NCBI RefSeq assembly: GCF_027595985.1
Contig: NC_073303.1
Span: 377,811,034-377,875,033, forward strand
Length of the DNA: 64,000 nt
Direction of reading: 5' to 3'
Source: Sorex araneus
Taxonomy: Eukaryota > Chordata > Mammalia > Eulipotyphla > Soricidae
The stretch's first letter is position 1; every line of letters starts with the position of its first letter. The position numbers and the translations under genes are program-made. Shown one piece after another: positions 47,180 through 57,365 of the stretch. The notes under the pieces were generated by a model, which searched no databases, was not told the DNA's origin, and saw only the letters and a list, made by a program, of their open reading frames with translations.

Positions 47180-47813
47180 GTTAATCATCAATTTTCTCTA
47201 GTGGTCTCAGTAATATCCCCATTTGTCCTAGCCCTGAGATTTTAGCAGCCTCTCTTTCCTCTTGCTTCCCAACAGTACAACACTGGAGACTCTTTCAGGG
47301 TCAGGGAATGAGACCCATCATTGTTACTGGCTTTGGCATATGAATACGCCATGGGGAGTTTGCCAGTCTCGCCCGTGCAGGCAGGAAACTCTTGGTAGTT
47401 TGCCAGGTTCTCCAAGAGAGAGAACTAGACTATAAGATGTCGCACTTCTAGGAGCTTGGTTTTATAGTCTCTGGATGTTGGTCATTGATGGGATTACACA
47501 GCGCCAGGGGCAGTTTGTGGGTGTGACTGCCCAGCTACTGGAAAATGGGGGATCTGGGTGGAGGAGGCCCAGTCCCTATCCAAGCAGGCTTGGAGATCTC
47601 GGCCCTGGGTCCTGCACACCTGGGTTCCTCTGCCAGTTTCCTTCATGTGTGAGGCTCGTCCAAGCGTGTGGAGAGTGGCCTTGAGCATGGCTGTGGCTGG
47701 GTTCTGGAGGTCTTCGGCTGCCGGAGCTCTGTTCAGGACAGGGAGGGAAACTCGACCCACTCCCTCTGAGGAGTCCCGGTGAAGACAGCCAGGAGTGGGG
47801 GCAAGAGACTCAG
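47149..47813 (-). mobile_element. Element C, best-preserved copy, 665 bp, with (ATC)n end and 10-bp TSD
   Basis: On the minus strand it begins 'gagtctcttgcccccactcc' and runs through the 5' module ('ccatgctcaaggccactctc', 'gatctccaagcctgcttgg', 'cagatcccccattttccag', 'ctataaaaccaagctcctag'), a SINE-B-like middle ('ttggagaacctggcaaac', 'gcgtattcatatgcc', 'ccctgaccctgaaagagtc'), an RTE-like tail ('gctaggacaaatggggatat') and about ten GAT units. 'cactatgtaa' flanks it exactly (47139-47148, 47814-47823), so this is a complete mobile unit. A 115-codon frame is open over the 5' module, but stops in the matching frame of other copies argue against a coding role. Confidence 0.9.
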
Positions 47814-47959
47814 CACTATGTAAGAATATCATAATTTGCAATAATTATTGCAAAGTAGAGCTCATACCTACATCAGCTTTTCCAAGAGAATTTATTTTCC
47901 CGTCTCCATCCTAGAGCAAGCTCAGGCGTGTTTGTTTTCTTAAAGCAGACCAAGGGATT

Positions 47960-49080
47960 ACAGTTTGTAGTGTTAAGATCCTAAATGTAAAAATCCCAGT
48001 GGAGAAAACAAAGGAAAAGTTTCTTGATACTGGTTTAGGTAAAAATGCCTCTCTCTATTGAACCAAAACTACAAGCCACAAGAAAAGAATAGACAACAGG
48101 GGAAAATATAAAACTAAAAATCTGTAACAACGAAACATTTATTTATGTGAAAAGGTGACCTAAGTAATGGGAAAAAATATGTATAATTGATATATGTGAT
48201 AGAGTTAAATACAAAAAATGTTTAGGGAATGGCCACTGCTCAACAACAACAGCAACAACAAAAATTCTCAAATAATTGTCTGGAAAAAAGGATAAATATA
48301 CTCTGCAAAGAGTATTTATAATATATCTGATGATCAGGCAAATACCAAAATATAGTAAATATTCCTAATAATAGAGAAATGTAAACCAAATCCACAATAA
48401 GATATCATATCATAGAAGTTAGGATGAGCTCTTACATTTAAAATAAATAAATAAATAAAAAGTATTGGTGAAGATGTGAAGAATATGAACTTCTGAGATG
48501 TCACCAGTTGTATCAAATTATGAAGCTTCTATTAGAAATCAGGAACATCTCCTCGAAAAGTTAACAGTAAAACTACCATATGCTTAGGGAATCCCTCTCT
48601 GGGTATAGACTCAGAACTGAAATTTGGAGCTTGAAGTATTATCCACACTTCCAGGTTAATTGCAGTGCCATTCACAAGCCAAGATAAAGAGTAACCATCT
48701 CTAGACACCTGAACGATGAGTGGACAAAGAAAACAATCTGTAAACACACATTGGCATATTACCCAGTCCTTCACAAAAAGGTAATCTTGCCATTTGTGAC
48801 ACTGGAGAACCTGGAAGACATGTTGTTACATGAAATAAGCATGTTGTGTCAAGCACTGCTGGATTCCTCTTAAGTGAGTTTTCCATCCGTCAAACTCACA
48901 GTAGCTAAGACGCAGAGTAGTGGTTACCAGAGAATGAAGGACAGAGGAAATAGAAACTGTTACTCGATAGGTACAAAGTTTCAGTCCTACAAGGTGAATT
49001 TGTTCTAGAAAATGCTGCGGTGCATAGGGACTACCTTGAGCATGCTTCATTTTGCACTTACACGTTTGTGGAGACAGATC
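47960..49080 (+). mobile_element. L1 ORF2 3' fragment, decayed
   Basis: 'aagtttcttgatactgg', 'gaccaaaactacaagcc'-like, 'agagaaatgtaaaccaaatc', 'aaactaccatatgcttagg', 'cagtgccattcacaagcc', 'acctgaacgatgagtgg', 'gtggttaccagagaatg' run in the order of the mammalian L1 ORF2 3' end and 3' UTR. Many stops. Confidence 0.7.
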
Positions 49081-49109
49081 TCACATAAATGTTCTTACCA
49101 GGAAACAAA

Positions 49110-49222
49110 ATCCCAAAGGGTCCCAAGGGAGCTTTAGTGATCACGGATATTTCTATCACTGGACACTGGACCCGTGCATGCTAGGCACACACCCTAACCA
49201 CTGTGCTCTCTCCCTGTCCTGA
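49110..49222 (-). mobile_element. Possible old SINE-A fragment
   Basis: 'ggacactggacccgtgcatg', 'taggcacacaccctaacc' and 'tgctctctccctgtcc' look like the reversed head region. Weak. Confidence 0.4.
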
Positions 49223-49224
49223 GA

Positions 49225-50560
49225 GTACTTCTTAGTATGTTGAAATAGCCCACCTCTTACATGGCACATTCCTGAGGGTCTTTTGTGACTACTCAACTTG
49301 TAAATATTCTAAATTAATATGCTAAGATACCTAAATTTATACTCAAAAATCATACATATTTATATACACCACTTTTTCAAAATATGTATATACATATATA
49401 TATGCTACTCTTTGAAAACTCCTTTGTACAGAATGATACACTGCAGTGAGTTTATTATACAAAATTGTTCAAACGTGGAATTTGCCTCAGGTTAATTTCA
49501 GATGTTTATTAGAATCAGTGACTAGGAAGTCACTGAATTATTTCCCCATTTACTTCTGTATTGTGATTAATTTGTTTATTTATCTATTTATTTAGTATTT
49601 ACTCAGGAGTAACAAAACCTGGATAAAGGGGAAAAGCAATCAGTTCTCTTTCCAGTCCATTGTAGGGAAAGAGAGCTTTTCTGCACCTTCATTTTGAGCT
49701 TAGAAGTGAAGAAGGAAACTGCTTTCTTGAACAGGAACTAGTCTTTCACACTGGGGGTGGTGTTTGAAACAAAGAAGGATCCTTTCAATTTGAAAGGCTA
49801 TCGTGGGAGGAAAAGGAATGAGAGCCCTATTAAAGATGTCTTCATCCTGCATGCCATTTTTTCACCTGGAAAAATACAAAATATATGATCGTTCTCTCTC
49901 TAGTAATATCATAATGTTGCACATTAATTTCTTGGCTCTGGGTCCTTGAAAGCAATGATTTGAGTAACTTCGAATCAAGTCTACCAGCCCCTGAAGGACT
50001 CATTCAGTTCAATCATTTTAGTTAAAAATATTATGCAATTAATTTCAATATTTGGATGGCTCAAATACTATACAAGTTTTTGTCTCAGCACAAAAAAAAA
50101 AGCAGCTGATTGCACAAACTTTAGTTTTGCATGAAACTTCCTGATGGGGGGGTGCAACATGGAGTACCAGGTGAATTTGCTCATTCAAAATCTCACCCTC
50201 GCTAGGGGGTCCAGTGGGAATAGGGATTGGGATGGGGGGGCTGGGGGGTCCTGGGAGATGGCAGGAGATGAAAAGAAGTCCCTAGCCTGTGGGAGTTGAA
50301 GACTAAGGGGAGCAGAGGGACAGGGAGCCACTGGGTTTAGAGACCAAGAGAGACCCAGCAGCAGCCCAGCAAGGGGACACAGGTAAGGGCATTCCAGAGA
50401 CAGACGCCAGATCAGGAACAGAGCACTGGATATAGGAGACACATGGACAGGACTGGGTGGCTTCCATCAGGGTGAGCAGAAAGTGAAGGACAAGGTGCAT
50501 GATGTCATACATGGGTAAAGAAGAGGTATTGGGAGGGACCTCGACACATCTAAATTTGAA
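49225..50560. other. Unrecognised sequence
   Basis: AT-rich to about 50100. Between 50185 and 50500 a purine-rich GC tract keeps frames open on the minus strand by composition only. Confidence 0.4.
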
Positions 50561-50562
50561 TT

Positions 50563-50725
50563 TTGGGAGGTGTGTGTACACCCCACAGTGCTCAGGGCTT
50601 ACTTTTGGCTCTGTGTTCAGGGACTCTCCTAGCCGGCTCTGGGGACCATATGGAATGCGAAAGACAAAAGCCAGGTCAGCCACTTGCAAGGCATGCAACC
50701 TACATGCTGTAATATAGCTTTGGAC
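50563..50725 (-). mobile_element. SINE-A, diverged
   Basis: 'cagtgctcagggcttac', 'ctctgtgttcagggactctc', 'ggggaccatatggaatgc' and 'acttgcaaggcatgcaac' follow reversed SINE-A order. Confidence 0.7.
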
Positions 50726-50959
50726 CTGACAAACCTGAATTTCTTAAGAATCTGAGTTTTGTTTGTGAATCTGTCATACAATTCTCAAGAACTCACGAGC
50801 CCAGGAATATATCCATTTTTGCACTAACATCTCTAAAAGGAGATTGGTTTTAGATCTTTAAATGATTTTCAGGTACTTTTCAATGTTTATATATTAAAAA
50901 CTGAGCATGAAAAACTTCTCTAATTTACAAAAATTAAATCGGTAAGAACTTTTCAGTCC

Positions 50960-51710
50960 AAGAACTATGTTAACATTGGAAAATCTCAGAATGAGATGCA
51001 AGTCTCAGACTAGGAGAAAATGTTTGGCAAAAACCTTTGTGATAAAGTTCTGCTATCAAAAATCAAAGAAAGGTCCAAATTTAAAACTAAAGCATAAGAA
51101 AACTAACACCCAGATTATAATGGCCCAAAGAGCCTTACACATCTAATTTGTAAAAATTTCCCTAACAATCAGCAGATGAAAAGTTAGTGTGTTAAATGCT
51201 GCTTCACGTCAGTAGTCAGGAATCAAATAAAAACACAAAGCAAGAACCCGGCACACCAGTTGGAAGAGCCAGTCCAAACCCTGATGGCACCAGATGTTGC
51301 CAAGAAAGGGAAGAGCCATGCTGGTGAAAAGAAAAGTTGTCAGAGCCACTTTGCAAGATATTTTGGCAGCTTTAAGTAAAATTTAAGAACTCTTATCATA
51401 CCATCCAGATATCGCCCCCAATGGCACTGGGCCAAAAGAGTTGAAAAATTATGACCATACCATGAGTATTAGATACTTACAGCTCCTTTATCTATAACTG
51501 CCTGAAGTAGGAAACAACCAAGTTATTTTTCCAAAGGTGGATGAATAAATACGCTTTGATATATCGAGACCATGGAATATTAGTCAGCACTGAAAGATAC
51601 AAACTTTGCAGCTGTGGGAAGATATATAAACCCTTCTAATACGTGAACACTCTATGTGCAATACAGTAGTATAGTAAGCTAGTGAAATAAACCCATTCAT
51701 CGTATGTTGA
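50960..51710 (+). mobile_element. L1 ORF2 3' fragment, decayed
   Basis: 'aaaacctttgtgataaag', 'cccagattataatggcc', 'aacaatcagcagatgaaaag', 'ccatccagatatcgccccc', 'aggtggatgaataaatacg', 'tattagtcagcactgaaag' match L1 ORF2 3' order. Confidence 0.65.
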
Positions 51711-51860
51711 CGCTGGACTGAGCTACCAGAATGAGCCCATTTGTTTGGAACATCAGAAGGCTGAATATACTCTTCTTTTGGATGCCTTAGTAAATAATTT
51801 CCTAAATTATACCAAAATTGTCAGTCTTCCTTTTCTCACAGATCCCTGGTTCTACTTAAC

Positions 51861-52005
51861 CTGTTTGTTGTCAGTACGCAGATCCTAGGTCCTTAGCCTG
51901 TTTGCTGTCAGTCTGCAGATCCTAGGTCCTTAGCCTGTTTGCTGTCAGTCTGCAGATCCTAGGTCCTTAGCCTGTTTGGGGTCAGTCTGCAGATCCTACG
52001 TTGTT
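51861..52005 (+). repeat. 37-bp minisatellite, about 3.9 copies
   Basis: Unit starts at 51861, 51898, 51935 and 51972, exactly 37 bp apart, with 'ctgtttgctgtcagtctgc' and 'agatcctaggtccttagc'. The first and last units differ at a few bases; the middle two are nearly identical. Confidence 0.95.
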
Positions 52006-52009
52006 TGTT

Positions 52010-52365
52010 TTCCGTATGCATAAGAACTTTGCATGCACTTCCCATAACTCCGTCACTCCTTTGTTGATGATCTCACTGTATTGAGTCCTACGAATTAAAG
52101 AATGGTAATCAAAGGAGACTTCAGGGCTCTCTACTTTTGTCACAGAGTCAGAGAGAGCCTGGACCCTCCATGACGTGCATTTCTTCCGCGTTCCTTGTCT
52201 CAGCGCCTCTGACTGCATGAACGTTCACGCAACAATCTTATTTTGGAAAGATTTGATGGGACAAATTTAGAAGGCTTTTCCGAAGAACGCATCAAGGTGA
52301 AAAATCCGTAGTAAACTTCAATTCCCTGCTGTGGCAAACATTACAGAGAAAGAATCAGCACCATT
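52010..52365. other. Unrecognised sequence, possibly LTR U5-like
   Basis: 'ggaccctccatgacgtgc' and 'ttcttccgcgttccttgtc' resemble an LTR end, and the minisatellite would then lie in U3. Too weak to call. Confidence 0.25.
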
Positions 52366-52370
52366 TGGGT

Positions 52371-52575
52371 CACTGTATCCCTGTATTACTGTCATCCCAT
52401 TGTTCAATTTGCTCGAGCAGGCACCAGTAATGTCTCCATTCGTCCCTGTCACATGCTAGTGTAACCTGATGTCGTGCTGGGTTCTCTTTCAGGATCAGGG
52501 GGATGAGGACTGTCGTTGTCACTGTTTTGGGCATCTCAGGTACGCCAGCCACGGGTAGCTTGTCAGGCTCTGCCA
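52371..52575 (-). mobile_element. RTE-derived element / SINE-B subfamily with longer coding match
   Basis: Reversed RTE tail ('gtattactgtcatccc', 'ttgctcgagcaggcacc', 'aatgtctccattcgtcc'), then 'gggttctctttcaggatcag' and 'gccacgggtagcttgtcagg'. On the minus strand one frame reads TLACDRDEWRHYWCPLEQI, extending further into the RTE C-terminal sequence than other SINE-B copies. It is a link between the LINE and the SINE. No tRNA-like head. Confidence 0.82.
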
Positions 52576-52579
52576 ATCA

Positions 52580-53338
52580 TTTGGATACCGTGTGAGAAAT
52601 CGGATGGTGATGGCAGCTGTGAATCTTTACTGCGATTTTAGTTTCCCATCACTGTTGAACAGACGAGCACAAATTCAGAGACTTAAGAACACCCTTTGAT
52701 TTTTCTGGAGGTCAAAAACATAAGGTTCACTGGGTTAAAGTCCCGGATCAAGATGGATCTGGATGGATCAGGAATGTAATTCAGGGCTGGAATCTAAAGA
52801 GACCCTTGGGCTGGGAGACCCCTAAACACCCCGGAGGTTGCTGGCACCTGCAGGCCCGAGCAGCAGTGCTCCAGTCCTGCCTTGAACCTCCAGCAGAGTT
52901 GGCGAGTGTCTCCAGCAGTGACGCCCAGCTAGAGCACCTCCTCAGAGGTCTCAAGGCCAGAAAACAGGGTGCCAGGGCTGGTCTCTTTAGAAGACTAGGA
53001 AGCATCTCCTTCTCTTGCCGTTCCAGGTCGGAGAAGCACCCTGCATGCATTGCTCATGGCCAATGCCTCCAGTTTCAAAGTCACAGCAACACAAGCTATG
53101 TCGTATGCTGACTAATGGGGTCGCCATCCTCCTCTGAGGACCCTTGTGATTACACCGGGTTCACATCAAAAACACCCAGCAGATCGTAAGAGAATTGCTT
53201 CAATCCTGGCTACAGCGCCCCTTTTGCCATATAAGGTAATATTTTCCAATGTTCCTCAGACTGGTGACAGAAGGCTTCTGTGCTCAACCGCGGCTCCCAG
53301 TTTCTTCAATATTTTTGAGAATGAAAATATGGAGCATT
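52580..53338. other. Unrecognised sequence
   Basis: GC-richer at 52780-53060, with open frames on both strands. No family recognised. Confidence 0.4.
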
Positions 53339-53340
53339 AA

Positions 53341-53690
53341 AGATGCTCAGACTCAGAATTATAAAACAGAAAAGTTTATAGACAGCAGAAGAGAGAAAGA
53401 AATTTCCCTAGCTGGCTTTATATAGGACTAAGTTAAATATGGCTTGTTTGGGGAGGGGGGGTGGGGTTTAATAGTAAAACTGGGTTTTTGCTTTACTTGT
53501 CAAGTGACAAGAAGGTTACAAAGAATGCAAAGTTTTTCAGGAGTGCTTTAGCTAGGAGTTTAGGGCCTCTCCTCTTAACTGCTGGGCCATCTGTCTTGGT
53601 ACTGGCCATTATCTCATAGTCTCCTGTGAGGCAAAGGCCTGGAGCAGAATCTATGATCTTCAGAAATGGTTAACTTCCCACTGTCAGAAA
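53341..53690 (-). mobile_element. Possible LTR
   Basis: On the minus strand a TATA-like TATATAAAG (53418-53426) is followed by about 75 bp rich in TCTTTCTCTC before AT-rich DNA. The organisation suggests a U3-R-U5 end. The boundaries are guesses. Confidence 0.35.
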
Positions 53691-54019
53691 AGAGCCAGGA
53701 ATTTGCAGGGAAGTTTAAAATGTGGAATGGCGACAGCTAAGATGGAGATGCTCACAGCAGCCGCCAAGGGGAAACTGAGGCTTCCTCTCTTACTAGGAAG
53801 TGGATGTCTTTTGATGATCATTGTCCAGTCCCTCATGGTTCCCCAAATCCCAGAAAAGACCAAACTTTCCATATGGGATGATGAATGAATCAATATAATT
53901 ATGAAACACTTAGGCAATCGCAGAAAATTTATTTTTAGGAATACAAGATGCCAGTTGACTTAACATATTCACTGAGACAGGGCATGCTGATAAATAAGCT
54001 TTGAAGTTTCTTAGCCTAA

Positions 54020-54490
54020 AATCAAACATATCAGCCTGTCTCCCATAAGTATAAAACTGGGCCAAAGATGAGTATTAGGCAAGAAGGACTGTCCCCCTGA
54101 AACTGAAAGATGGACTATTAATACTCTTTAAGGCCTGCCGATCAGGACCATTGAACCTCAGTTTTTGTTCTTCAAAGTAAGGAAAACTTAACATTACTTG
54201 GTTTAGATTTTGGAGGTAAGATGGAGTGTGCCTCAAGGGACCAGTCTATTCCAAATGAGGAATTTTACTTCTCATTCTGGAGCCACTGGTATGGAACCGA
54301 CCCGTCCTGAAAATGGCTCCCTATTCTTTTTGCCTTTTAACCAAAGCCCTTTGTGTGGCCATGGGACTGACTTTTTCCACTGTGCCAGGGAGGGTTCCAA
54401 TAAAACTCTTTCTCTGCTTGTCACCACCTCTTGATTGGCCCACAAACAGCAGTGGGACTAGACTTGTGGGCATAATTATAAACTGTTTAT
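54020..54490 (+). mobile_element. LTR of an endogenous retrovirus
   Basis: AATAAA at 54399-54404 in 'ttccaataaaactctttctc', followed by a U5-like stretch with 'ggcccacaaacagcagtggg'. The U5 is similar to that near 61700. No gag, pol or env sequence is attached. Start uncertain. Confidence 0.55.
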
Positions 54491-54560
54491 ATGTCAGTTG
54501 TGATTTATATGACTATTAGCTTCTATTGATAACCTAGATTTTATTTTTCCACTCATATTG

Positions 54561-54814
54561 CTGTAACACTGTATCACTGTCATCCCATTGTTCATCAATT
54601 TTGCTCGAGCAGGCACCAGTAACATCTCCATTATGAGACTTGTTGATATTGTTTTTGGCATATTGAATACACCACGGGTAGCTTGCCAGGCTCTGCCGTG
54701 TGGGCGAGATGCACTCGGTAGCTTGCCAAGTTCTCCGAGAGGGGCGGAGGACTAGAACCTGGGTAGGCCATGTGCAAGGCAAATGCCCTACCCGCTGTGC
54801 TATCACTCCAGCCC
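54561..54814 (-). mobile_element. SINE-B, full length, well preserved
   Basis: Reversed tail 'gtatcactgtcatcccattg', 'ttgctcgagcaggcaccag', body 'gggtagcttgccaggctctg', 'gccgtgtgggcgagatgc', 'ttctccgagaggggcgg', box-B-like 'tagaacctgggtaggcc', and the head ending 'tatcactccagccc', as in SINE-A. Confidence 0.92.
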
Positions 54815-55189
54815 ATATAAAAAAAAGAGTTCTTGGTTTCCCAAGCTAACCTAAAAGACAAGGTACTGAGTAATATAGCCCTTTCGGCACTGGTGACCAA
54901 ATACCAGATTGAATGACCCATGTAGGTTTTATGAGAAAAATTCAAATTGTGTCAAGGGTCAAACTCATGAATGCTTTTAGAGAGTTTGATGGCCTGTGAA
55001 TTTGTGTGCCTGTGAATGTCATTTTTACAGAAACAACTATCTAAACATTTAATTTAAAGTTTCTACATGATTAATGGATTCTATTATCAAACCAGTTGGT
55101 CTTTTAACATAAGCAAAATTGTTCTAATAGCAAAGAAAAAAAATCCCAGACCAAATTTATCTTTTTATTTAAACAGCTGTCCTTGATGA

Positions 55190-55609
55190 AAATATGCAGA
55201 ATTAAAGGGCCACGGTGACTCCATTTTGGAAAGCCAGACTCCGTCTCCTGCCTGAGGGTCATGAGTTTTTAACGTAGTAGGATAAACATGCCAGGATGGA
55301 AAGGCCCCAACATCTGGCCAGATATCAAGGATGATTCAAGTCAACGTAACCAGGTGTGTCCAGGGCTTCTGTCCCTTCAGCTTGCTTGCTTGCTCTAGGC
55401 CGTGAGGATGCCCGGGGCAGGGGCCACCCTGGGCACATAGACAGGGAAGGCACAGGGTTCAAACCTTGTCCCTCGGGATAGAGGTTGAGAGTCTCTTAGG
55501 CCTGTGGACCCTCAGCGTGTGTGTCTCATGTGTTTTGGTCTGTGACATATCTGTCTTGTCTCCGCATGTCTCGGTTAGAGGCTGAGCTCAGATTTGTGGC
55601 CACCTAACA
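55190..55609 (+). mobile_element. Endogenous retroviral LTR (gamma-/class I-like)
   Basis: 'ggtgactccattttggaaag' and 'gactccgtctcctgcctg' are of a kind common in class I LTRs. It ends 'ccacctaaca' and is followed by TT and a primer-binding-site-like sequence, where an internal retroviral region should start. The 5' end is not fixed. Confidence 0.55.
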
Positions 55610-55611
55610 TT

Positions 55612-55629
55612 TGGAGGCTCCGCCGAGAT
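55612..55629 (+). other. Retroviral primer-binding-site-like sequence
   Basis: TGGAGGCTCCGCCGAGAT lies 2 bp after the LTR's terminal CA. TGG at the start and the position are as expected for an 18-bp primer-binding site. The TGGAGGC...CGAG pattern resembles sites for tRNA-Thr in some class I elements (from memory). Only a short leader follows before anonymous DNA. Confidence 0.5.
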
Positions 55630-55634
55630 CACTG

Positions 55635-56155
55635 GCCATTTGACAAGATGAAAATGTGTAGCAATCCTTCCTGCAAGACTCTCAAAGCCAAGTATACAGA
55701 ATGTACAAAAATGACTTCTGACAGGTGGGTGCACACCCCAGATGTACTTACATAATTCATAATATCATGTTTTAGAAGTCTTCCTACTCAATCCCACAGC
55801 ATTTTATAACTTCTCTGAAATCTTAAAACAGCTACCAAGAAGGCTTGGCTGAGCAGTGTATGGCTGATGAATGGTTGTTATTCCTGCCTTCCGGTATTTC
55901 TTTTCTTTTCTTTTCTTTTTTTTCCTGGTGTGAGATCTACATTGTTCTCCACAGTTTTTCCTTTTCTCTCACAAATTTGGCTTGCTCACCTAATTATTCA
56001 GTGCCCCTGGCACTGGGAAAAATAAAGCCTGATACTTGGCTTTGTTAACTTGCATTTTCAGTTAATTAAAAAAACAAAAACAAAAGGGGAGTGGAATCCT
56101 TTATTTTAATGCTGAGGCTAATTATTTGAGTCAATGATTAAACGCACATTTGCCA
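55635..56155. other. Unrecognised sequence upstream of a candidate promoter
   Basis: Contains a C/T-rich run at 55890-55925. The part at 56105-56160 has 'gagtcaatgattaaac', an AP-1/HNF1-like string, just upstream of the TATA-like box. Confidence 0.35.
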
Positions 56156-56167
56156 GGGAGGCCAAAG

Positions 56168-56175
56168 TATTTAAG
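56168..56175 (+). promoter_or_regulatory. TATA-like box of a candidate promoter
   Basis: 'tatttaag' lies about 30 bp upstream of the presumed transcript start near 56198. Confidence 0.35.
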
Positions 56176-56197
56176 CAGCTGCATAAACAAGTTCACA

Positions 56198-56304
56198 ACC
56201 CCCCTACCTGGACTTTGGACTCTGCAGACAGGGACAAAGGAAGCTTCTTCTAGGATCTTTCACTTGAGGGAAGCCTGGCACCCCAAGCCTGGGTCCATCA
56301 TCAG
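56198..56304 (+). other. Candidate first, untranslated exon
   Basis: Follows the TATA-like box at the right distance, has no ATG, and ends 'catcatcag' followed by 'gtaaggac' at 56305, a good 5' splice site. The start is an estimate. A 295-bp intron would connect it to 56600. Confidence 0.4.
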
Positions 56305-56599
56305 GTAAGGACTCAGGGCGGGTGCCTGACAGCACTGAGCACCCACTCACAGCTGAAACACATCTCCCTAAGAGGTTTCCTTTGGGGGAGGGGCTCTTAG
56401 TTCATCTCTTAGGAAAGAGACCATGAGGCAGAATTCCTCTTAGGGGGCCTTTCCCTCCGTGCTGAGCTAGATCTAATTCCCTTCCCTCTTTTCTTTGGAG
56501 AAAGAGGAAGTTCAATCAGCATTTTTGGTTCCACTGTGCCTTCCCTAGAACCTGCATAATTGACCCCTAACCTTCCTTTCTTTCTCCCTGTGTCCCTAG

Positions 56600-56755
56600 G
56601 GTTTATGCTAATACCTGAAGCCACTAGCACAATGACTCAGCCCCAGAAGATCCCTTCCAAGAACACCAGAAGTCTACTGGTTATCAATCAATAGCTTTTC
56701 GCTTCTCCTCTATCAGTTTGAAACTTTAAAAAATAAATTTTGTCCGGCCTCTGAA
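56600..56755 (+). other. Candidate terminal exon with a 29-codon ORF and AATAAA
   Basis: Preceded by the strong acceptor 'tttctccctgtgtccctag' (AG at 56598-56599). An ATG six bases into the exon (56605) opens 29 codons ending with TAG at 56692-56694; a second in-frame ATG lies at 56632. AATAAA is at 56732-56737. The peptide (MLIPEATSTM...) is not one I recognise and has no signal peptide or domain. The structure could be a small-peptide gene, a non-coding RNA or the relic of a larger gene. Confidence 0.38.
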
Positions 56756-57039
56756 GAACTGAGATGCACACTGAAATGGTTTCTTTTGCACCCTTGGCAA
56801 TAGATTCTCAAAATGTCACAGTGTATGTTAAGTACTGTAAAATGCATTTATTCTAAATCTGCTCAGTTTATACATAGTCTTTTCACCCAGGGCAAGTTGA
56901 GGCTTTTCCACTTTTCTGACTTTCCATTATTTCCCCCCTGGAGAGATTTGTTCAAGCTGTTGTAATAGAAATAATCAACTGAGACCAAGTCAATTATTTG
57001 ATAGGGAGGATATTGATCAGAATTTTAGTGGAAATTTTG

Positions 57040-57041
<2 letters not shown>

Positions 57042-57081
<40 letters not shown>
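57042..57081 (+). repeat. (GT)n microsatellite
   Basis: About 40 bp of GT. Confidence 0.95.
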
Positions 57082-57082
<1 letters not shown>

Positions 57083-57154
57083 TGTGTTTGCACATACAAT
57101 GAAAATGTAGTTTTGAGTCCTCTATGAAACTCGTGTCCAAGGTATAAGAACAGG

Positions 57155-57347
57155 GGGCTGGAGTGATAGCACAGCGGATAGGTTGTTTGCCTTGCACGCG
57201 GCCGAACTGAGTTCCATTCCCAGCATCCCATATGGGCCCCTGAGCACTGCCAGGGGTGATTCCTGAGTGCAGAGCCAGGAGTAACCCTTGTGCACCGCCA
57301 GGTATGACCCAAAAAACAACAAAAAAAAAAAACCAAAAAAAAACCAA
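57155..57347 (+). mobile_element. SINE-A, well preserved, with 18-bp TSD
   Basis: 'ggggctggagtgatagcaca', 'gccttgcacgcggccg', 'cccagcatcccatatgggcc', 'gccaggggtgattcctgagt', 'cagagccaggagtaaccc', 'caggtatgacccaaaaaac' and a long A-rich tail. 'ccaaggtataagaacagg' (57137-57154) and 'ccaaggtataataacagg' (57348-57365) differ by one base, so this is one of the younger insertions in the window. Confidence 0.93.
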
Positions 57348-57365
57348 CCAAGGTATAATAACAGG

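Noticed and set aside
47494..47841. 115-codon frame in the 5' module of element C as a protein gene
   Set aside because: The matching frame in copies at 21.4 and 27.7 kb has stops or shifts, so coding is not supported.
50303..50698. 131-codon minus-strand open frame
   Set aside because: It runs through an old SINE-A and a purine-rich tract. No recognisable protein family.
51861..52005. CRISPR-like array
   Set aside because: Repeats are contiguous with no variable spacers, and the sequence is vertebrate. It is a minisatellite.
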